Shown: positions 16,549 to 26,214, numbered from the stretch's first letter. The stretch: DNA of 64,000 nt from Bacillota bacterium (GCA_902363515.1 CABJAN010000003.1:62001-126000); one strand, 5' to 3'. Program-made: numbers and translations. Notes: generated by a model not told the origin, from the sequence alone.

Positions 16549-19011
16549 TTATTTTCCAATAACAACCTTGTCCAGATGCCAGATTTCATCTACATACTGC
16601 TGGATGGTTCTGTCAGAGGTAAACTTACCGGAGCAAGCAGTGTTCAGAAGTGCCATCTTAGCCCATCTTTCTTCGTCTCTGTAAGCTTCTTCTACTTTTT
16701 CCTGTGCTGCTGCATAAGACTTGAAGTCAGCCAGAATAAAGTAAGTATCTGCTCTGTCACTGCATTTTGTATTCAACAGAGAATCATAGATTTCACGGAA
16801 CATATTGAAATCTCCATGGGAGTAAGTTCCGTTGATTAACTGCATCAATACATTTCTGATGTCAGGATCGTTGTTGAAATACTGCATTGGGTCATATCCG
16901 CCATGGTTTTCATAGTTGATAACTTCGTCAGAAGAAAGACCGAAGATAAATGCATTTTCAGCACCTACTTCTTCTACGATTTCCACGTTAGCACCGTCCA
17001 TAGTACCGATTGTTGGAGCACCGTTTAACATGAATTTCATGTTACCTGTTCCTGAAGCTTCTTTACTTGCTGTAGAAATCTGCTCAGAAACATCTGCTGC
17101 TGCAAAAATCATTTCTGCATTGGATACACGGTAGTTTTCGATAAATACAACTTTAATCTTTCCATCAATGGAAGCGTCATTATTGATTACATCTGCTACT
17201 GCGTTGATCAGCTTAATTGTCTGTTTTGCACGTCTATAGCCTGCTGCTGCCTTTGCACCGAAGATAAAGGTTCTTGGATAGAACGGCATTTCCGGATGTT
17301 CTTTAATCTTATTGTACAGGTACATAACGTGAAGGATGTTCATAAGCTGGCGTTTGTACTCATGAAGTCTCTTAACCTGTACGTCAAAGATGGAGTTCGG
17401 ATTTACTTCGATTCCGTTGTGCTCCAGAATGTACTTAGCAAGACGTACTTTGTTGCGGTATTTGATGTTCATGAATTCCTGCTGTGCCTTCTTGTCATCT
17501 GCATAAACTTTCAGTTTTGCAAGTTCTGGAAGGTTGGTAATCCAGCCATCACCAATATGCTCTGTAATCCAGTCTGCCAGAAGTGGGTTTCCGTGAAGCA
17601 GGAAACGTCTCTGGGTAATACCGTTTGTCTTATTGTTGAATTTTTCAGGATACATTTCATAGAAATCTTTTAATTCCTGTTTCTTCAGAATTTCTGTGTG
17701 AAGCTGTGCAACACCGTTTACAGAATATCCTCCTGCAATTGCAAGGTGAGCCATTTTCACCTGTCCATCATAAATGATTGCCATTTTTCTGATTTTTTCC
17801 TGATTTCCAGGATATTTCTGCTGGATTTCCAACAGGAATCTTCTGTTGATTTCTTCGATAATCTGATATACACGAGGAAGCAGTTTGGAGAACAGCTCGA
17901 TTGGCCATTTTTCCAGAGCTTCTGCCATAATGGTATGGTTTGTATATGCACAGGTATGTGTTGTGATATCCCATGCTTCATCCCATTCCATGCCTTCTTC
18001 GTCAATGAGAATTCTCATAAGTTCCGCAACAGTCATAGTTGGATGTGTATCATTTAACTGGAAGGTTACTTTCTTCGGCAGGTCATGAAGGTCACTATGG
18101 GATTTCTTAAATTTTTCAATTGCAGCCTGAATACTTGCAGAAATGAAGAAATACTGCTGTTTCAGACGAAGTTCTTTTCCTGCATAGTGGTTATCATTTG
18201 GATACAGAACTTCTACGATATTTTTTGCCAGGTTTTCCTGCTCTACTGCTTTGTGGTATTCACCTTTGTCGAACAGGTCTAACTGGAAGTCATTGATTGC
18301 TTCTGCATCCCATATACGCAGTGTGTTGACAATCTTATTGTTGTAACCAACGATTGGCATATCGTATGGTACTGCACGAACAGACTGATAGCCTTCCTGT
18401 ACGAAACGATTTCTGCCTGTTGCGTGGTCATATTCTACTCTTACGTATCCACCGAATTTTACTTCTTTTGCATATTCAGGACGACGCAGTTCAAATGGAT
18501 AACCATTCTTTAACCAGTTATCCGGCACTTCCACTTGATAACCGTTTTCAATTTTCTGTTTGAATAAACCGTAACGGTAACGAATACCACAGCCATATGC
18601 ACAGTATCCTAATGTTGCCAGAGAATCCAGGAAGCATGCTGCCAATCTTCCCAGACCTCCATTTCCAAGAGCTGGATCCGGCTCCTGATCCTCAATGGTA
18701 TTTAAGTCAAATCCTAATTCATCCAGGGCTTCTTTTACTTCGTTATATGCACATAAGTTAATCAGGTTATTTCCCAGGGCACGGCCCATCAGGAACTCCA
18801 TGGATAAATAGTATACGATTTTCGGGTCATCTTTTTCATACTGCTTTTGTGTTAGAAGCCAGTTGTCAATGACAACATCCTTTACAGCCAAAGACACCGC
18901 CTGGAAAACCTGTTCCTGAGTAGCCTCTTCAATCGTTTTTCTGTAAAGCATCTTTACATTTTCTTTAACGCTTTCTTTGAATTCCTCTTTCTTGAAATGA
19001 TGATCTAACAT
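16549..19011 (-). CDS. glgP: Glycogen/starch/alpha-glucan phosphorylase
   Basis: An 820-residue GT35 enzyme that phosphorolyses alpha-1,4-glucans to glucose-1-phosphate. Length and motifs are those of bacterial GlgP. These include the N-terminal QEPDPALGNGGLGRLAACFL stretch, the glucan-site region HTCAYTNHTIM and the pyridoxal-phosphate site in EASGTGNMKFMLNGAPT (Lys in GNMKF). AGGAGG lies in the 21-base gap to ileS. There is no terminator in that gap, so glgP is probably read through from the ileS promoter and thereby placed behind its T-box. It ends at a terminator at 16484-16525. No other glycogen genes are next to it. Confidence 0.96.
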   Translation of the reverse strand: MLDHHFKKEEFKESVKENVKMLYRKTIEEATQEQVFQAVSLAVKDVVIDNWLLTQKQYEKDDPKIVYYLSMEFLMGRALGNNLINLCAYNEVKEALDELGFDLNTIEDQEPDPALGNGGLGRLAACFLDSLATLGYCAYGCGIRYRYGLFKQKIENGYQVEVPDNWLKNGYPFELRRPEYAKEVKFGGYVRVEYDHATGRNRFVQEGYQSVRAVPYDMPIVGYNNKIVNTLRIWDAEAINDFQLDLFDKGEYHKAVEQENLAKNIVEVLYPNDNHYAGKELRLKQQYFFISASIQAAIEKFKKSHSDLHDLPKKVTFQLNDTHPTMTVAELMRILIDEEGMEWDEAWDITTHTCAYTNHTIMAEALEKWPIELFSKLLPRVYQIIEEINRRFLLEIQQKYPGNQEKIRKMAIIYDGQVKMAHLAIAGGYSVNGVAQLHTEILKKQELKDFYEMYPEKFNNKTNGITQRRFLLHGNPLLADWITEHIGDGWITNLPELAKLKVYADDKKAQQEFMNIKYRNKVRLAKYILEHNGIEVNPNSIFDVQVKRLHEYKRQLMNILHVMYLYNKIKEHPEMPFYPRTFIFGAKAAAGYRRAKQTIKLINAVADVINNDASIDGKIKVVFIENYRVSNAEMIFAAADVSEQISTASKEASGTGNMKFMLNGAPTIGTMDGANVEIVEEVGAENAFIFGLSSDEVINYENHGGYDPMQYFNNDPDIRNVLMQLINGTYSHGDFNMFREIYDSLLNTKCSDRADTYFILADFKSYAAAQEKVEEAYRDEERWAKMALLNTACSGKFTSDRTIQQYVDEIWHLDKVVIGK

Positions 19012-19032
19012 CTCGTTTCCCTCCTACAGGTT

Positions 19033-22000
19033 TCATGAGAATTTTTCCACGCCAAATGTAACGCTTTCGGAATTAATTTTCCACTCTTTGGCATAACCTT
19101 TTACCTCATTGTACACGACTTCTGCTGCCAGCACTTCAGACTTAATATCAGCTTCATGCACACGGAAAATACCTTCAATCACTTGATTTCCTTCCAGCGA
19201 AACAACAATCTTATCAGTCACTTCAAAGTCAGCCTCTTTACGCATGGTCTGGATTTTGCTGATAATTTCACGTACAAATCCTTCTTCCAGAAGTTCCGGC
19301 GTCAGGTTTGTATCCAGCACAACTGTAATGTCGTTATCAGACTCTGATACATACCCCTCCATCTGCGCTGTATCAATCAGCAAATCACTCTCTAATAATA
19401 CAATTTCCTGTCCGTTTATGTCAAGTTTCAGCTCACCTGCTGCCTTCAGCTCATCCATAGCCTTGTTGCCATCCAGCTCTGCTAATGCAGTCTTGATACC
19501 GCCCAGGAATTTACCATATTTCGGTCCTACTGTTTTTAACTGAGGTTTAAAGCTGTAAGAAGTGAAATCTCTCACATCCTCTGTGAAAGTCATTTCCTTC
19601 ACATTCAATTCATCCTCAATAATTTCCTTATAGAACTGAGACAATTCAAATGGCGCTTTCACAAACATTTTACCGATTGGCTGGCGGTTCTTGATGTTTG
19701 CTGTATTTCTGCAGGCGCGGCCCATAACAACCACTTTCAGTAAATCATCCATGTTTTCTTCTAATTCTTTATCAATCCATGCTTCCTGAACCTCTGGGAA
19801 GTCACAAAGATGAATACTTTCCGGCGCATTTTTGTCAATGCTTCTTACCAGGTTCTGGTAGATTTCTTCTGTCATAAACGGAACCATAGGCGCTGCTGCC
19901 TTGGAAATAGTAACCAGGGCTGTATACAGGGTCATATAAGCGTTAATCTTATCCTGCTCCATGCCTTTTGCCCAGAAACGTTCACGGCTTCTTCTTACAT
20001 ACCAGTTACTCATATCGTCTACAAATTCCTGAAGAGCTCTTGCTGTCTCTGGAATCTTATAATTTGCCAGATTCTCATCTACTGCTTTTACTACGGTATT
20101 TAGCTTAGAAAGCAGCCATTTATCCATAACCGGAAGTTTATCATACTCTAATGTATATTTTGTTGCGTCAAATTCATCAATATTCGCATACAGCACAAAG
20201 AATGCATAAGTATTCCACAAGGTTCCCATGAATTTACGCTGTCCTTCCTGTACTGCCTTGCCATGGAAACGGTTTGGCAGCCATGGAGCGCTGTTTACAT
20301 AGAAATACCAGCGGATAGCATCTGCTCCGTATTTTTCCAGAGCATCAAATGGGTCAACTGCATTTCCTTTGGACTTACTCATTTTCTGACCATTTTCATC
20401 CTGTACATGGCCAAGAACGATAACATTCTTATAAGGCGCCTTGTTAAACAACAGGGTAGACTCTGCCAGAAGAGAATAGAACCATCCACGGGTCTGGTCT
20501 ACTGCCTCAGAAATAAAGTCTGCCGGGAACTGCTGTTCAAATAAATCCTGATTTTCAAATGGATAATGATGCTGTGCAAAAGGCATGGCACCTGAGTCAA
20601 ACCAGCAGTCAATTACTTCTGGTACTCTGTGCATTTCTTTTCCACATTTTGGACATTTGATGGTGATTTCATCAATATATGGTCTGTGAAGTTCTACGGT
20701 CTTGGCAGCTTCATTTCCACTCATTTCATAAAGCTCCTGGCGGCTTCCAATGGAATGCATATGTCCGCACTCACATTCCCAAACATTTAATGGTGTTCCC
20801 CAGTAACGGTTACGGCTGATACCCCAGTCCTGTACGTTTTCCAGCCAGTCGCCGAAACGTCCTTTACCAATGCTTTCCGGAATCCAGTTAATGGTATTGT
20901 TGTTGCGGATTAAGTCATCCTTTACCGCAGTCATTTTAATAAACCAGGATTCTCTTGCATAATAAATAAGCGGTGTATCACATCTCCAGCAGTGTGGATA
21001 GCTATGCTCAAATTTCGGTGCAGAGAATAATAAGCCTCTCTCATTCAAATCCTTCAACACTTCCGGGTCTGCTTTCTTGCAGAAAGTACCGGCCCATTTA
21101 GTTTCTTTGGTCATTTCACCTTTTTCATCAACTAACTGCAGGAATGGAAGGTCATATTTTCTTCCTACCTTACTGTCGTCCTCACCAAATGCAGGTGCAA
21201 TATGAACCACACCTGTACCATCTGTCAGGGTTACATAAGTATCGCACACAACGTAATGGGCTTTTTTATCCAGCTTTTTGAAATTATATAATGGTTCATA
21301 TTCTTTATATTCCAAATCTTTTCCCACATAAGTTTCCAGAACTTCATATGCAGGTGTTCCTTCTTCCCTTTCCAGACCTCCAAGAACAGTGTCAAGAAGG
21401 GCTTCTGCCATGTAATAAGTATATCCGTCTGCTGCTTTTACTTTCACATACTGCTCATCCGGATTTACACAAAGGGCAACGTTAGAAGGCAGAGTCCAGG
21501 GTGTTGTTGTCCATGCCAGAATATAAGCATCTTCTCCCACTACTTTGAAACGTGCAATGGCAGAACGCTCCTTAACATCTTTATATCCCTGAGCAACCTC
21601 CTGTGCAGAAAGAGGAGTTCCGCAGCGTGGACAGTAAGGAACAATCTTAAAGCCTTTGTACAACAGACCTTTGTTCCAGATTTCTTTTAATGCCCACCAT
21701 TCGGATTCAATGTAATTGTCATCATATGTAACATATGGGTTGTCCATATCAGCCCAGAAACCAACGGTAGAAGAGAAATCCTCCCACATACCTTTGTATT
21801 TCCAAACGCTTTCCTTACATTTATCAATAAAAGGAATCAGGCCATATTCTTCAATCTGCTCTTTTCCATCTAATCCCAGTAATTTCTCTACTTCCAGCTC
21901 TACAGGAAGTCCATGGGTATCCCATCCAGCCTTACGCGGAACCATTTTGCCCTTCATAGTACGATATCTTGGAATCATATCCTTGATAACACGGGTCAGA

Positions 22001-22176
22001 ACGTGTCCGATATGAGGTTTTCCATTTGCTGTTGGCGGTCCGTCATAGAAGGTATAGGTTTCGCCCTGTTTTTTCTGTTCCATGCTTTTCTTGAAAATAT
22101 CATTGTCTTTCCAGAATTTCTCAACTTCTTTTTCACGCTGTACGAAATTTAAGTCTGTACTTACTTTTTGATACAT
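19033..22176 (-). CDS. ileS: Isoleucyl-tRNA synthetase, type 2 (eukaryote-like)
   Basis: A 1047-residue class I synthetase that charges tRNA-Ile. HIGH is at residues 55-58 (KPHIGHVLT) and KMSKS is seen in KMSKSKGNAVDPF. The stretch YCPRCGTPLSAQEVAQGY and the C-terminal extension after the anticodon-binding domain are typical of type-2 IleRS, the form usually associated with low mupirocin sensitivity. A CPKCGKEMHRV zinc-binding segment is present. The ATG at 22176 is chosen for AAAGGAG 6 bases upstream; the frame stays open further back into the leader, which is the T-box and not protein. It is controlled by the T-box at 22200-22480, and glgP follows after 21 bases. Confidence 0.96.
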   Translation of the reverse strand: MYQKVSTDLNFVQREKEVEKFWKDNDIFKKSMEQKKQGETYTFYDGPPTANGKPHIGHVLTRVIKDMIPRYRTMKGKMVPRKAGWDTHGLPVELEVEKLLGLDGKEQIEEYGLIPFIDKCKESVWKYKGMWEDFSSTVGFWADMDNPYVTYDDNYIESEWWALKEIWNKGLLYKGFKIVPYCPRCGTPLSAQEVAQGYKDVKERSAIARFKVVGEDAYILAWTTTPWTLPSNVALCVNPDEQYVKVKAADGYTYYMAEALLDTVLGGLEREEGTPAYEVLETYVGKDLEYKEYEPLYNFKKLDKKAHYVVCDTYVTLTDGTGVVHIAPAFGEDDSKVGRKYDLPFLQLVDEKGEMTKETKWAGTFCKKADPEVLKDLNERGLLFSAPKFEHSYPHCWRCDTPLIYYARESWFIKMTAVKDDLIRNNNTINWIPESIGKGRFGDWLENVQDWGISRNRYWGTPLNVWECECGHMHSIGSRQELYEMSGNEAAKTVELHRPYIDEITIKCPKCGKEMHRVPEVIDCWFDSGAMPFAQHHYPFENQDLFEQQFPADFISEAVDQTRGWFYSLLAESTLLFNKAPYKNVIVLGHVQDENGQKMSKSKGNAVDPFDALEKYGADAIRWYFYVNSAPWLPNRFHGKAVQEGQRKFMGTLWNTYAFFVLYANIDEFDATKYTLEYDKLPVMDKWLLSKLNTVVKAVDENLANYKIPETARALQEFVDDMSNWYVRRSRERFWAKGMEQDKINAYMTLYTALVTISKAAAPMVPFMTEEIYQNLVRSIDKNAPESIHLCDFPEVQEAWIDKELEENMDDLLKVVVMGRACRNTANIKNRQPIGKMFVKAPFELSQFYKEIIEDELNVKEMTFTEDVRDFTSYSFKPQLKTVGPKYGKFLGGIKTALAELDGNKAMDELKAAGELKLDINGQEIVLLESDLLIDTAQMEGYVSESDNDITVVLDTNLTPELLEEGFVREIISKIQTMRKEADFEVTDKIVVSLEGNQVIEGIFRVHEADIKSEVLAAEVVYNEVKGYAKEWKINSESVTFGVEKFS

Positions 22177-22199
22177 AATTTTCTCCTTTCTGTTCCGTT

Positions 22200-22480
22200 G
22201 CAGTGCGTTAAAAAAGCTCCCGTCCTGTAACAGGACGAGAGCTATAGAATACGCTTTCGTTATACCACCTCTTACAACATACGAAGCACTTGTGCTTTTA
22301 TATGCGTTCCCTTTAACGGAGGAAAAGCCGGCGTCTCCTACTTGGTTCAAAGAACAACTTTCAGAGAGCAACTCCGGAGTGATTTTCTTTCACCGCTACT
22401 GGTACCGGGCTTGCACCTTCTCCGGTTCGCTGAAACGTTTGCCAGTGAAATACTGTCTCCATCTATGTTTTTACAGATAT
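22200..22480 (-). promoter_or_regulatory. ileS: T-box leader (tRNA-Ile sensing) of ileS
   Basis: In minus-strand order there is a Stem I with GGAG/CTCC base pairs. The internal loop has AGTA on the 5' side and AAAATCA on the 3' side, giving ATC (Ile) as the likely specifier followed by A. The conserved T-box AGAGGTGGTATAACG lies at about 22257-22272 with its TGGT. The terminator hairpin at 22216-22243 follows, with a T-run. Uncharged tRNA-Ile would stabilise the antiterminator and allow ileS expression. Confidence 0.92.
22210..22243 (-). terminator. T-box-controlled intrinsic terminator
   Basis: The minus strand has AGCTCTCGTCCTG, a 4-base loop and CAGGACGGGAGCT followed by six T. It is the off-state structure of the ileS leader. 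Confidence 0.9.
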
Positions 22481-22486
22481 GAGTTC

Positions 22487-22515
22487 ATTATACTGGTCGT
22501 GGTTGGGGGTGTCAA
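22487..22515 (-). promoter_or_regulatory. ileS: Consensus sigma-A promoter of ileS
   Basis: TTGACA (22510-22515), 17 bases, TATAAT (22487-22492) on the minus strand. Both hexamers and the spacing are perfect. The transcript start would be about 22480, at the base of the T-box. Confidence 0.9.
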
Positions 22516-22645
22516 GTGGGTTTGGGGAAATACTTTTCTTAAAAGTAACTTATACAGCATATATCATAAAAATTTCTTTATCGTTAGTCTGCCACATAGT
22601 ACCCCTAATTTTTATATACTTTCTACTATTTACTTTATCTTTCCC

Positions 22646-22717
22646 AGAATAATACCCCAAGAAAATTATTCTATCCTTACAATTACTAACAAATCTATTG
22701 AAAACTCATAAAGTTTT
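22646..22717. promoter_or_regulatory. Two palindromes upstream of the surface-protein promoter
   Basis: AGAATAAT/ATTATTCT arms at 22646-22672 and AAAACT/AGTTTT arms at 22701-22717 lie just before the -35 of the surface-protein gene. They may be operator sites or structures; no family can be named. Confidence 0.35.
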
Positions 22718-22728
22718 AAGTCTTTTCA

Positions 22729-22757
22729 TTGACATTTAATAGAAATAATTTTATCAT
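22729..22757 (+). promoter_or_regulatory. Promoter of the InlB-repeat surface protein gene
   Basis: TTGACA (22729-22734), a 17-base spacer and TATCAT (22752-22757). The untranslated leader would be about 90 bases and contains a perfect ACGCAA/TTGCGT inverted repeat at 22796-22809. Confidence 0.7.
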
Positions 22758-22854
22758 TATATTATGTAACTTGTGCGTATTACATCATCGTATCTACGCA
22801 ATCTTGCGTGCAAAGTTATAAAAGTTATTTTTCCAGAAAGCGAGGATAAGACCA

Positions 22855-25800
22855 ATGAAAAAGAAACAAGTAATGGCAAGACTTTTTGCTCTTTGTTTGT
22901 CTACTGCTTTGGTTGGTGGGAATACTGTAAGCGCACTTGCAGCAGTACCCGATAAGGCTACTACAGAACAAACAGCCGAACAAACAGCAGAAAAAACGAA
23001 AGAAGAAAAAGCTGCCGACACAACTACTGCTAATGCAGAAACATCTGATAATGCAGCGAAAGCTACTGATGCAGAAAAGGCTGCTGAGCAGGAAACCAAG
23101 TCAAATGAACCATCAACTAAAGCCGCAGCCAACATATTTGCTGAAGTATCTGTTGATTCTGACAAGGGCAGTGTAAACGGTAACACAAAAATAAAATTAG
23201 AAGGAAATGCTGGCATATTTTCTACTACATATACAGCTACATTGCCTTCTGTTCAAGCCAATGAAGGATATAAATTCACTGGCTGGAAAATAACTAACAC
23301 AACTGGTAGTAAATATGAAGCTACCGTTAGTGGAAATACTGTTACTGCTAAAGTAGACATGTTTGCAATTAATGCAGGAGGTACAATTACTGTTGAAGCT
23401 CAATTTGCTAAAGAGACTACTCCTGTAAAAAAATTTGTAAATACAAACTTTAATGCAGGTGATAATGGTTACTTTACAAATGATGCATCCACTCCAACTA
23501 TTACTAAAACTTTATTAGAAGGTGAATCTTGTGAGATTCCATCCATTACAGCAAAAGAAGGTTACAAATTTGTAGGATGGACAGTATCTGGAAAACAAGA
23601 CTCTTCCTTAGATGCCTCTACTACTACATTTATTCCAAGTGAGTTAGCATTTTTCTATCAGGGTCAGGGAAATGTAACTTTAACTGCAAAATATGAAGAA
23701 GAACCTGTAGTAGAAAAAAAGGTTAATATTTATTTCTCTCTTAATCAAGATCAGGGACAATTCGTAGATAATGAAGAAGCATCTATGATTTCCTATGAAA
23801 ATGTTACAGAAGATTCTCTTGTTCTTCCTAAAGTAGAAGCAAAAGAAGGTTATGTATTTACTGGTTGGAAAGGCACCGGTAAAGATGAAATTGTTTTAGA
23901 TGCTACTGCATTTGAACTTGGTGGTATCAAAGACCTGGCAAACTTTGCTGGCAGTTTAGACACTGGTCTTATTTCTCTGGAAGCTCAGTTTGAAAAAATT
24001 CCGGAGGCTGAGAAAACTGTTAATGTGTATTTCTCACTGAATACTGACAAAGGCCAGTTTAAAGACAATCCGGAGGCTGAAACAGAATCTTTCCAGAATC
24101 TTACTGAAGACAAGATTGCTCTTCCTGAAGTAGAAGCTAAAGAGGGTTATGTCTTTACCGGCTGGAAAGGCACTGGTAAGGATGAAATCGTTTTAGATGC
24201 TACTGCATTTGAACTTGGCGGTATCAAAGATCTGGCAAACTTTGCCGATGGTTCCAACAACGGTGATATTTCTCTGGAAGCTCAGTTTGAAAAAATTCCG
24301 GAGGCTGAGAAAACTGTTAATGTGTATTTCTCACTGAATACTGACAAAGGCCAGTTTAAAGACAATCCGGAGGCTGAAACAGAATCTTTCCAGAATCTTA
24401 CTGAAGACAAGATTGCTCTTCCTGAAGTAGAAGCTAAAGAGGGTTATGTCTTTACCGGCTGGAAAGGCACTGGTAAAGATAAAATCGTTTTAGATGCTAC
24501 TGCATTTGAACTTGGCGGTATCAAAGATCTGGCAAACTTTGCTGACGGTTCCAACAACGGTGATATTTCTCTGGAAGCTCAGTTTGAAGAAATTCCTGAG
24601 GCTGAAAGAACTGTTAATGTTTACTTCAATGTAGATTCTGAAAAGGGTTACTTCACAGATCCAGAAGGTGCTGAAGTAGTAAGCTATGAAAACCTTTCTG
24701 AAAATACAACTGAGCAGTTCTTAGTTCCTAAAGTTGCTGCCAAAGAAGGTTACAGATTTGTAGGATGGAAAGGCCAGGGGGCTGACGTAATCGAATGGGA
24801 TGCAAATGCATCTACCTTCGGCGTTACTGGTCTTGCTCATTTTCCAGAAGGTTCCAACCAGGGATATGCAACAATTGAAGCCGTATTTGAAGAAATCCCT
24901 GAGGCTGAAAGAACTGTTAATGTTTACTTCAATGTAGATCCTGAAAAAGGTTACTTCACAGATCCAGAATGTGCTGAGGTAGTAAGCTATGAAAACCTTC
25001 CTGAAAATACAACTGAGCAGTTCTTGGTTCCTAAAGTTGCTGCCAAAGAAGGTTACAGATTTGTAGGATGGAAAGGTCAGGGGGCTGACGTAATCGAATG
25101 GGATGCAAATGCATCTACCTTCGGTGTTACTGGTCTTGCACACTTTGAAGACGGTTCCAATGTAGGAAATGCAACAATTGAAGCCGTATTTGAAGAAATT
25201 CCTGAGGCTGAAAGAACTGTTAATGTTTACTTCAACGTAGATCCTGAAAAAGGTTACTTCACAGATCCAGAAGGTGCTGAAGTAGTAAGCTATGAAAACC
25301 TTCCTGAAAATACAACTGAGCAGTTCTTAGTTCCTAAAGTTGCTGCTAAAGAAGGTTATGTATTCACTGGTTGGAAGGGTCAAGGAGCTGAAGAAATCTT
25401 ATGGGATGCAAATGCATCTACATTTGGTATTGCTGGTCTTGCACACTTTGCAGAAGGTTCTAATGTAGGTTATGCATCTATTGAAGCTCAGTTTGAAAAG
25501 ATTCCGGATGTATTATCTCCTGCATCAGCAGATATTGTTATCGATCTTGAAAAAGGTTATTTTGAAGGTTGGGAAGGCGTAGACGTTTTAGAAAATGAAA
25601 ACTTACAGGAAAGTGATTATACTTTAGGATTCCTTCCAGCCGTTAAAGCAAATGATGGTTATAAGTGGACTGGCTGGAAAGTAACAAACAATGCAGGTAC
25701 TGAACTTTATGTTCTGGATACTGTAGCTACATCTATTGCTTTCCCATATGGTATTGGTGATCATTACACTGTAATGGCTACATTTGAGAAAGTAGATCCT

Positions 25801-26088
25801 GAGAATCCAGATCCTGAGAACCCAGATCCTGAGAATCCAGACCCTGAGAACCCGGATTCTGAGAACCCAGACTCTGAGAACCCAGATCCTGAAAAACCAA
25901 ACACAAAGCCTGAAAAGCCAAACACAAAACCTGAAAAACCAAACACCGAAACTAAAAAACCAGAAAAGACTAATGGAGTTAAAACTGGTGACACTACAAA
26001 CGCAGGTGTTTTTGCAGCTACATTATTAGGTTCTGCTGTAGTAGTTTCAGGTATTGCACTTAAAAAGAAATCTTCCAAGAAGAAATAA
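22855..26088 (+). CDS. Wall-anchored surface protein with InlB-like B repeats
   Basis: A 1077-residue secreted protein. Residues 1-31 are a signal peptide ending ALAA, followed by a Thr/Ala/Glu/Lys-rich linker to about 90. About nine beta-grasp-type InlB B-repeat/listeria-bacteroides repeat units follow, each with a KEGYxFxGWK core. Two diverged units (about 95-283) come first, then six near-identical units of 99 or 101 residues (284-883), and one diverged unit (884-980). A Pro-rich spacer of DPEN repeats and KPNT repeats (981-1040) follows. The C-terminus has the sorting motif VKTGD, a hydrophobic helix and a Lys-rich tail, replacing LPxTG. The role is probably adhesion or a surface shield, by family. 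Shine-Dalgarno GAGG lies 10 bases before the ATG. Confidence 0.9.
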   Translation: MKKKQVMARLFALCLSTALVGGNTVSALAAVPDKATTEQTAEQTAEKTKEEKAADTTTANAETSDNAAKATDAEKAAEQETKSNEPSTKAAANIFAEVSVDSDKGSVNGNTKIKLEGNAGIFSTTYTATLPSVQANEGYKFTGWKITNTTGSKYEATVSGNTVTAKVDMFAINAGGTITVEAQFAKETTPVKKFVNTNFNAGDNGYFTNDASTPTITKTLLEGESCEIPSITAKEGYKFVGWTVSGKQDSSLDASTTTFIPSELAFFYQGQGNVTLTAKYEEEPVVEKKVNIYFSLNQDQGQFVDNEEASMISYENVTEDSLVLPKVEAKEGYVFTGWKGTGKDEIVLDATAFELGGIKDLANFAGSLDTGLISLEAQFEKIPEAEKTVNVYFSLNTDKGQFKDNPEAETESFQNLTEDKIALPEVEAKEGYVFTGWKGTGKDEIVLDATAFELGGIKDLANFADGSNNGDISLEAQFEKIPEAEKTVNVYFSLNTDKGQFKDNPEAETESFQNLTEDKIALPEVEAKEGYVFTGWKGTGKDKIVLDATAFELGGIKDLANFADGSNNGDISLEAQFEEIPEAERTVNVYFNVDSEKGYFTDPEGAEVVSYENLSENTTEQFLVPKVAAKEGYRFVGWKGQGADVIEWDANASTFGVTGLAHFPEGSNQGYATIEAVFEEIPEAERTVNVYFNVDPEKGYFTDPECAEVVSYENLPENTTEQFLVPKVAAKEGYRFVGWKGQGADVIEWDANASTFGVTGLAHFEDGSNVGNATIEAVFEEIPEAERTVNVYFNVDPEKGYFTDPEGAEVVSYENLPENTTEQFLVPKVAAKEGYVFTGWKGQGAEEILWDANASTFGIAGLAHFAEGSNVGYASIEAQFEKIPDVLSPASADIVIDLEKGYFEGWEGVDVLENENLQESDYTLGFLPAVKANDGYKWTGWKVTNNAGTELYVLDTVATSIAFPYGIGDHYTVMATFEKVDPENPDPENPDPENPDPENPDSENPDSENPDPEKPNTKPEKPNTKPEKPNTETKKPEKTNGVKTGDTTNAGVFAATLLGSAVVVSGIALKKKSSKKK
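23704..25503 (+). repeat. Six tandem 297/303-bp coding repeats
   Basis: Units start at 23704, 24001, 24298 (297 bp each), then 24595, 24898 and 25201 (303 bp each). Units 2 and 3 are nearly identical in DNA, as are units 4, 5 and 6. This suggests recent duplication in two blocks and possible copy-number change by recombination. Confidence 0.92.
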
Positions 26089-26099
26089 CTAGGCATACA

Positions 26100-26188
26100 T
26101 CGAATCTGGGGGAAGAGTTATTTTCCTCCAGATTCGATAGAAAAATCTTAAATGGCAGTGAAAATCACAGTGGTTTTTACTGTCATTT
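26100..26188 (+). terminator. Two hairpins behind the surface-protein gene
   Basis: TCGAATCTGG/CCAGATTCGA (26100-26137) is followed by a long imperfect hairpin AAATGGCAGTG...TACTGTCATTT (26150-26188). Neither has a long T-run on the plus strand. They likely mark the transcript end or stabilise the mRNA. Confidence 0.6.
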
Positions 26189-26214
26189 AAAGTTTAGAAA
26201 GTGATTTAATTAAC

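Noticed and set aside
22177-22371. In-frame N-terminal extension of ileS
   Set aside because: The extension corresponds to the T-box leader; the start at 22176 has a good Shine-Dalgarno sequence and matches family length.
22426-22441. cre-like sequence (TGAAACGTTTGCCA) for CcpA
   Set aside because: The central CG is offset from the consensus, and the bases belong to T-box Stem I.
23704-25503. Tandem repeats resembling a CRISPR or satellite array
   Set aside because: Units of 297-303 bp are an uninterrupted coding frame of InlB-like repeats, without spacers.
25795-25975. Short repeated GATCCTGAGAATCCA tracts as an intergenic repeat
   Set aside because: They encode the DPEN/KPNT wall-spanning spacer of the surface protein.
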